Shown here in pieces: positions 59,839 through 64,000 of a DNA stretch of 64,000 bases. The first letter of the stretch is position 1, and every line of letters begins with the position of its first letter. Under the pieces are notes generated by a model. The model was not told the DNA's origin. It made no database searches and saw only the letters and a program-made list of their open reading frames with translations. The stretch comes from Streptomyces antarcticus (lineage in GTDB: Bacteria > Actinomycetota > Actinomycetes > Streptomycetales > Streptomycetaceae): assembly GCF_026627255.1 (NCBI RefSeq), contig NZ_JAPNLM010000012.1, positions 62,001 to 126,000 on the forward strand, read 5' to 3'. The position numbers were made by a program, and so were the translations under genes.

Positions 59839-60384
59839 TCAGGAGGAATCGTGCCGTCCGGTGGTCGTGCCGAAGTCGATCGCCGGGGGCGCAACGCGCG
59901 TAGCGAAATCGTCGTGCCGGGCCCCGCAGGCGATGATCACCCAGACGGTGACCTCACCCGCCGCTCCGTCCCGGACACCCCAGTTTTGTGCCAGGGCGCT
60001 GATGATGTTCAGCCCCCGGCCGCCGCGCGCGGTGACCGAGGGCGTGGCTGGAACAGGGCGAGTGGGCCCGCCCCCGTCCGTGACCTCCACCGTCAGCCGC
60101 CCCGCTTTGTCGACACGCCATGCGGCGCGTATCTCGCCGTCACCGATCTCCCGTGAGCCCAGCGGCCTGCCGTGTCGACAGGCGTTGCTGAGCAGTTCGG
60201 AAAGGATCAGTACGGCATCGTCCACGATCGATTCGGACACCCCGCCGAGGCGCAATTCCTCGCGCATCCGGTGTCTCGCCTCGCCCACGCCGACAGGGCC
60301 ATGGCATACGACCATGCACGACGACGTGGGCACTTCTTGTGCCACCACCAACGCCACCCCCGGAACCTCCTTAGCCCCACGCAT
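59839..60384 (-). CDS. RsbW-type ATP-binding protein, copy 2
   Basis: About 181 aa with a complete anti-sigma-type HATPase domain: ILSELLSNACRHGRPLGSRE (N-box), TVEVTDGGGPTRPVPATPSV (G1) and TARGGRGLNIISALA (G2). It is the intact counterpart of the gene at 52843. ATG at 60384 (MRGAKEVPGVAL) has GGGG upstream; other starts within 20 residues are open. The C terminus ARHDDFATRVAPP is unlike typical family ends. No sigma or anti-anti-sigma gene is adjacent. It follows the GDPD gene by 144 bp. Confidence 0.8.
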   Translation of the reverse strand: MRGAKEVPGVALVVAQEVPTSSCMVVCHGPVGVGEARHRMREELRLGGVSESIVDDAVLILSELLSNACRHGRPLGSREIGDGEIRAAWRVDKAGRLTVEVTDGGGPTRPVPATPSVTARGGRGLNIISALAQNWGVRDGAAGEVTVWVIIACGARHDDFATRVAPPAIDFGTTTGRHDSS

Positions 60385-60528
60385 GGTCTGGATGCCCCAT
60401 TGGCCTGGACCGGAAACCGCCGTAGCGGGGCCCTCTGACGCATTCGCGGCGATCGAATGCGGAGCGGATGCGCCGGGGCACAACCTGTGACCGGAGGGGT
60501 GGAGGCGGCAGGAGCGCAAAACGGGACG

Positions 60529-61329
60529 TCAGCGTCCCAGCTGGGACAGAACCTGACGGGGTCTGTTCGTGATGATCGCTTCTACGCCCAGATCAGCGCA
60601 CAGCCGAACGTCTTCCGGATCGTTCACCGTCCACACGTGTACGGAGTGCCCCGCGGCCTGAAGCTTGCGGACGAAGGCGGGGTGGTTGCGCACGATCCGC
60701 ATTCCGGGGCCGGCGATCTGCACCCCCTCGGGCAGCCGCCCGTCCCGCATGCGGGGCGAGATGAACTGCATCAGGTACACCGTCGGAACGGTCGGAGCGG
60801 CTGCCCGGACCCGGTGCAGGGAGCGGGCGGAGAAGCTCATGACCCGGACCGGGTGCGGGCCGGCGGCGGGCGGGGCGTCCAGGCCGAAGCGCTTGAGGAG
60901 GAAGAGGAGGCGCTCCTCCACCTGTCCGGCCCAGCGGGTCGGGTGCTTCGTCTCGATCGCCAGCTGGACCGGCCGCCCGGCGTCGGAGACCAGCTCGAGG
61001 AGGCGCTCCAGGGTGAGTACCGAGGTGCGATCGGGGTCGGCGTCCCAGTCCGGGGACTCCTCGCGGTCCTTCCAGGAGCCGAAGTCGAGTGCGGCGAGAT
61101 CGGCCAGCTCCAGGGCGGAGACGGCGCCGCGGCCGTTGGAGGTGCGGTTCACCCGGCGGTCGTGGACCAGGACCAGATGGCCGTCGGCGGTGAGCCGGAC
61201 GTCGCATTCGAGGGCGTCGGCGCCGTCCTCGATGGCCTTGCGGTAGGCGGCCAGAGTGTGTTCGGGGGCATCCTCCGAGGCGCCGCGGTGGGCGACGACC
61301 TGGATGGGGCGCGGCATTGCGTGGGTCAC
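60529..61329 (-). CDS. Glycerophosphodiester phosphodiesterase
   Basis: A 266-aa GDPD that hydrolyses glycerophosphodiesters to glycerol-3-phosphate and alcohol. Signature blocks: VVAHRGASEDAPEHTLAAYR (active-site His-Arg), GADALECDVRLTADGHLVLV (Glu/Asp metal ligands) and HDRRVNRTSNGRG. No signal peptide, so cytosolic. GTG at 61329 (VTHAMPRPIQ) fits the usual Streptomyces start; ATG at 61317 is also possible. Divergent from the HtrA-like gene. Confidence 0.92.
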   Translation of the reverse strand: MTHAMPRPIQVVAHRGASEDAPEHTLAAYRKAIEDGADALECDVRLTADGHLVLVHDRRVNRTSNGRGAVSALELADLAALDFGSWKDREESPDWDADPDRTSVLTLERLLELVSDAGRPVQLAIETKHPTRWAGQVEERLLFLLKRFGLDAPPAAGPHPVRVMSFSARSLHRVRAAAPTVPTVYLMQFISPRMRDGRLPEGVQIAGPGMRIVRNHPAFVRKLQAAGHSVHVWTVNDPEDVRLCADLGVEAIITNRPRQVLSQLGR

Positions 61330-61555
61330 CGGGTCATGGTGCCATCGAGCGGGCATGGGACGCCGGGGCCGAGTCCTGCCAGGAGTCCGAAATGTCGGAT
61401 ATAAAGAATGCAGGGAGACTCACAGGTCCGGCTTACAGTGCTCTGACGGGTCATGGGAAAGGCTTTGCCCAGGAACTTGTACGGCACGTCGAACGTTCTG
61501 CCGGACCTATATCGCCAGAGATTGCCGAAGCCGTGTGTGACGAGGAGAGAGCGCT

Positions 61556-63172
61556 GTGAGCAACGAGAACGAGGGCACCGCGGCCCCCCAGCATCCCGCG
61601 GCCCCGTCCGTACCACCTGCTCCGGCCTCCGAGACGCAGGCCGGGGCTCCGCAGCCGCAGCCTGCTTCCGCGCCGGTTAAGCAGCCCGCTTTCGCGCCGG
61701 TTCCGCCCGTCTCCGAGCCGGCGACCCGGCAGTTTCCGCCGACGGCTCCTCCGGGGACCGAGCCGACGCAGCAGATCCCGCCCGCCCCGGCGTACCCCGC
61801 CCCGGCGTACGGTCAGGCGCCCGCTCCCGCGTACGACCAGGCCCCGCAGGGCCAGGACTACGGCCAGAGCCAGGGGCAGGGCCACTACGGCCAGGGTCCG
61901 GCCCAGGGTTCGGCGTACGGCCAGGGCCCCGGGTCCGCGCACGGCGCCGACGGCTGGCCGCCCCCGCCCCCCACCGTCCCGGCCTACAGCGGTGGCGGCC
62001 ACGGCGGTGGCTGGGGCGCCCCGCTGGGCGCCGACGGCACTCCGCCGCCCAAGCCGAAGGGCAAGGGCGGCCTGATCGCGGGCGTCCTCGTCGCGGCTCT
62101 GCTCGCGGGCGGCATCGGCGGCGGCGTCGGCTACTGGGCGGCCGACCGCAGCAACAACGGCACCGGCTCGACCACGATCAGCGCGGGCAACACCCCCAAG
62201 GACCTCAAGCGCGAGGCGGGCTCCATCGCGGGGCTGGCGTCCGGCGCGCTGCCCAGCGTGGTCACCATCGAGGCCTCGGCCGGCGACGGCGAGGGCGGCA
62301 CCGGAACCGGCTTCGTCTACGACCAGCAGGGCCACATCCTCACCAACAACCACGTCGTGGCCTCCGCCGCGAACGGCGGCAAGCTCTCCGCGACGTTCTC
62401 CGACGGCAAGAAGTACGAAGCCGAGGTCGTGGGCCGCGCCCAGGGCTACGACGTCGCCGTGCTCAAGCTGAAGAACCCGCCGGCCGGCCTCAAGCCGCTG
62501 CCGCTCGGCGACTCCGAGAAGGTGGCGGTCGGCGACTCCACCATCGCGATCGGCGCGCCCTTCGGCCTGTCCAACACGGTCACCACCGGCATCGTGAGCG
62601 CCAAGAACCGCCCGGTCGCCTCGGGTGACGGCTCCGGCGGCAAGAACTCGTACATGAGCGCCCTCCAGACGGACGCCTCGATCAACCCGGGCAACTCCGG
62701 CGGCCCGCTCCTCGACGGCCGCGGCGCGGTCATCGGCATCAACTCCGCCATCCAGTCGGCCGGCAACGGCGGCTTTGGCGGCGGCCAGGCCGGCTCGATC
62801 GGCCTCGGCTTCGCCATCCCGATCAACCAGGCGAAGAACGTTGCCGAATCGCTGATCAAGACGGGCCAGCCGGTGTACCCGGTGATCCTGGTCTCCGTCG
62901 ACCTCCAGGCCAAGGTCGCCGGCGCCAAGATCTCCGAGCAGGGAGCGCCCGTCAACGAGCTGGTCGACCCGAACGGCCCGGCCGGCAAGGCGGGCCTCAA
63001 GCCCGGCGACCTGATCACCGAGTTCGGCGGCAAGCCGGTCGACAGCGGACCGACGCTCATCAGCATGATTTGGACGTACAAGCCCGGCGACACGGTGAAG
63101 CTGACCTACCAGCGCGGCGGCAAGCCGAACACGGTCGACATCACTCTCGGCTCGCGGGTCGGCGACAAGTAG
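61556..63172 (+). CDS. Membrane-anchored trypsin-like protease with PDZ (HtrA/DegP-like)
   Basis: A 538-aa protease. Long disordered cytosolic N terminus rich in Pro/Gln/Gly/Tyr (about residues 1-170), one membrane helix (GGLIAGVLVAALLAGGIGGG, about 170-195), then an extracytoplasmic trypsin-like domain with the catalytic triad: His in LTNNHVVASA (about 266), Asp in YDVAVLKLKN (about 298), Ser in NPGNSGGPLLDG (about 380), and a C-terminal PDZ domain (about 440-530; GPAGKAGLKPGDLITEFGG). It should degrade misfolded envelope proteins. GTG at 61556 has a strong GAGGAG. A hairpin ends the unit. Confidence 0.94.
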   Translation: MSNENEGTAAPQHPAAPSVPPAPASETQAGAPQPQPASAPVKQPAFAPVPPVSEPATRQFPPTAPPGTEPTQQIPPAPAYPAPAYGQAPAPAYDQAPQGQDYGQSQGQGHYGQGPAQGSAYGQGPGSAHGADGWPPPPPTVPAYSGGGHGGGWGAPLGADGTPPPKPKGKGGLIAGVLVAALLAGGIGGGVGYWAADRSNNGTGSTTISAGNTPKDLKREAGSIAGLASGALPSVVTIEASAGDGEGGTGTGFVYDQQGHILTNNHVVASAANGGKLSATFSDGKKYEAEVVGRAQGYDVAVLKLKNPPAGLKPLPLGDSEKVAVGDSTIAIGAPFGLSNTVTTGIVSAKNRPVASGDGSGGKNSYMSALQTDASINPGNSGGPLLDGRGAVIGINSAIQSAGNGGFGGGQAGSIGLGFAIPINQAKNVAESLIKTGQPVYPVILVSVDLQAKVAGAKISEQGAPVNELVDPNGPAGKAGLKPGDLITEFGGKPVDSGPTLISMIWTYKPGDTVKLTYQRGGKPNTVDITLGSRVGDK

Positions 63173-63202
63173 CCGAATCGGGCAGTTCGGTGGCTCGTTG
63201 AT

Positions 63203-63238
63203 GAGGGGTCGTAGGCGGGATTCCGCCTACGGCCCCTC
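63203..63238 (+). terminator. Terminator after the HtrA-like gene
   Basis: GAGGGGTCGTAGGCGG (63203-63218) pairs with CCGCCTACGGCCCCTC (63223-63238), one T:G wobble, 4-base loop, 30 bp past the stop. Confidence 0.8.
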
Positions 63239-63262
63239 CCAACGTCCGCTTATGCTTCGCTC

Positions 63263-64000
63263 GTGTTCGATTCCCGGCACATACGGACGTTCCACGCGGT
63301 CGTGGCCTCCGGGTCCTACTCGGCGGCGGCCCGCGTCCTGGGCTACACCCAGCCAGCCATCACCCAGCAGATGAAGGCGCTCGAACGCGCCGTCGGCACA
63401 CCGCTGTTCACCCGGGTGGGCCGCGGGATGCGGCTCACCGAGGCGGGGGAGTCCCTGACCCGGCACGCCGAGACCATCCTCGGCAGCCTCTCCGCGGCCG
63501 AAGCGCAGCTGAAGGCGTACGCCCGCCTGCGCACGGGGCGGGTCCGGCTGTGCGGATTCCCCAGCGCCAACGCCACCCTGGTCCCCGAGGCGCTGAGCGG
63601 CCTGGCCAAGGACCATCCCGGCATCCAGGTGGAGCTGCTGGAGTGCGAGCCCCCGGATTCCCTGCGCAGGCTGGAACGCGGAGAGTGCGACATCACGCTG
63701 GCCTTCACCTACCCGGGGCTGCACGAGGAGATCCCTGAGGAGGTCGCCGAGGTCAGGTTGCTGGAGGACCAGCTGACGGTGCTGCTCCCGGCCGGGCACG
63801 CGCTGGCGCGGCGACGGGCCGTGCACCTGGCCGACCTGGCCGAGGAGCGGTGGATCGCGGGCTGTCCGCGCTGCCGGGCGAACCTGCTGCACGAATGCGC
63901 CGAGCTGGGATTCGTACCCGACATCCGCTTCGCCACCGACGACAATCTGGTGGTGCAGAGCCTGGTCGCGCAGGGCCTGGGCGTGGCGATGATGCCCGCG
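63263..64000 (+). CDS. LysR-family regulator, 3' end beyond window
   Basis: 246 codons open to the window edge without a stop. The N terminus is a LysR helix-turn-helix (TFHAVVASGSYSAAARVLGY, then TQPAITQQMKALERAVGTPL), followed by the effector domain up to AQGLGVAMMPA. The remaining 40-60 residues lie outside. GTG at 63263 (VFDSRHIRTFHAVV) opens directly into the domain. The regulator at 1874 is unrelated in detail. Target unknown. Confidence 0.88.
   Translation, partial: MFDSRHIRTFHAVVASGSYSAAARVLGYTQPAITQQMKALERAVGTPLFTRVGRGMRLTEAGESLTRHAETILGSLSAAEAQLKAYARLRTGRVRLCGFPSANATLVPEALSGLAKDHPGIQVELLECEPPDSLRRLERGECDITLAFTYPGLHEEIPEEVAEVRLLEDQLTVLLPAGHALARRRAVHLADLAEERWIAGCPRCRANLLHECAELGFVPDIRFATDDNLVVQSLVAQGLGVAMMPA

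Overview
The window reads as the oriC-proximal core of a Streptomyces chromosome: very high G+C with strong third-position GC bias, few mobile sequences, and the sporulation pair ssgR/ssgA. Gene order as I recall it (ssgR-ssgA-thiC ... cydAB-cydCD ... serS-pheA-dtpA/copper genes) matches the centre of the S. coelicolor chromosome. Nine matches to the 14-bp parS site bound by ParB, and a cluster of DnaA boxes in the serS-pheA gap, independently point to the replication-origin side of the chromosome. I found no insertion sequence, prophage, CRISPR array, rRNA or convincing tRNA.

Layout. 0-5 kb: flavohaemoprotein, NUDIX hydrolase, LysR regulator, Cys/Met-type PLP enzyme, a frameshifted low-molecular-weight tyrosine phosphatase, a small four-helix membrane protein and a cupin. 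5.5-9 kb: DUF5326 protein, ssgR, ssgA, a 30-bp tandem-repeat block and a YibE/F membrane protein. 9-16 kb: TPP riboswitch with thiC, a membrane protein, a metallophosphatase, a LacI-family regulator and a HisC-type aminotransferase. 16-25 kb: the cytochrome bd locus cydA-cydB-cydCD behind a Rex operator, followed by an orphan GAF histidine kinase. 25-34 kb: HAD phosphatase, luciferase-like oxidoreductase, an HSP90-family protein translationally coupled to a large TPR protein, KptA and an aquaporin. 33.7-38.3 kb: four minus-strand genes (M24 peptidase, EphD-like hydrolase/dehydrogenase fusion, PF10118 protein, MerR regulator), coupled by 4-bp overlaps or a 10-bp gap. 38.5-42.8 kb: two ABC ATPase/permease pairs and a rhomboid-like protein. 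43-52.8 kb: a minus-strand run of copper handling (membrane protein, YcnI, Sco, PCuAC, CopC-CopD, DyP peroxidase), then pheA, the DnaA-box cluster, serS and a HAD phosphatase. 52.8-64 kb: signalling and housekeeping genes (two anti-sigma-type ATP-binding proteins, aminopeptidase P, PP2C phosphatase, prim-pol-like protein, SEC-C protein, glycerophosphodiesterase, HtrA-like protease) and a LysR gene cut by the window edge.

How the genes work together. cydABCD makes and assembles cytochrome bd under Rex (NADH/NAD+) control. The copper genes plausibly deliver copper to extracytoplasmic cuproenzymes. ssgR activates ssgA, which promotes sporulation septation. The parS sites and DnaA boxes are chromosome-maintenance elements laid over ordinary genes; six of the nine parS sites lie inside reading frames and one contains the start-codon G of cydCD. 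The most system-like unexplained unit is the HSP90-TPR pair.
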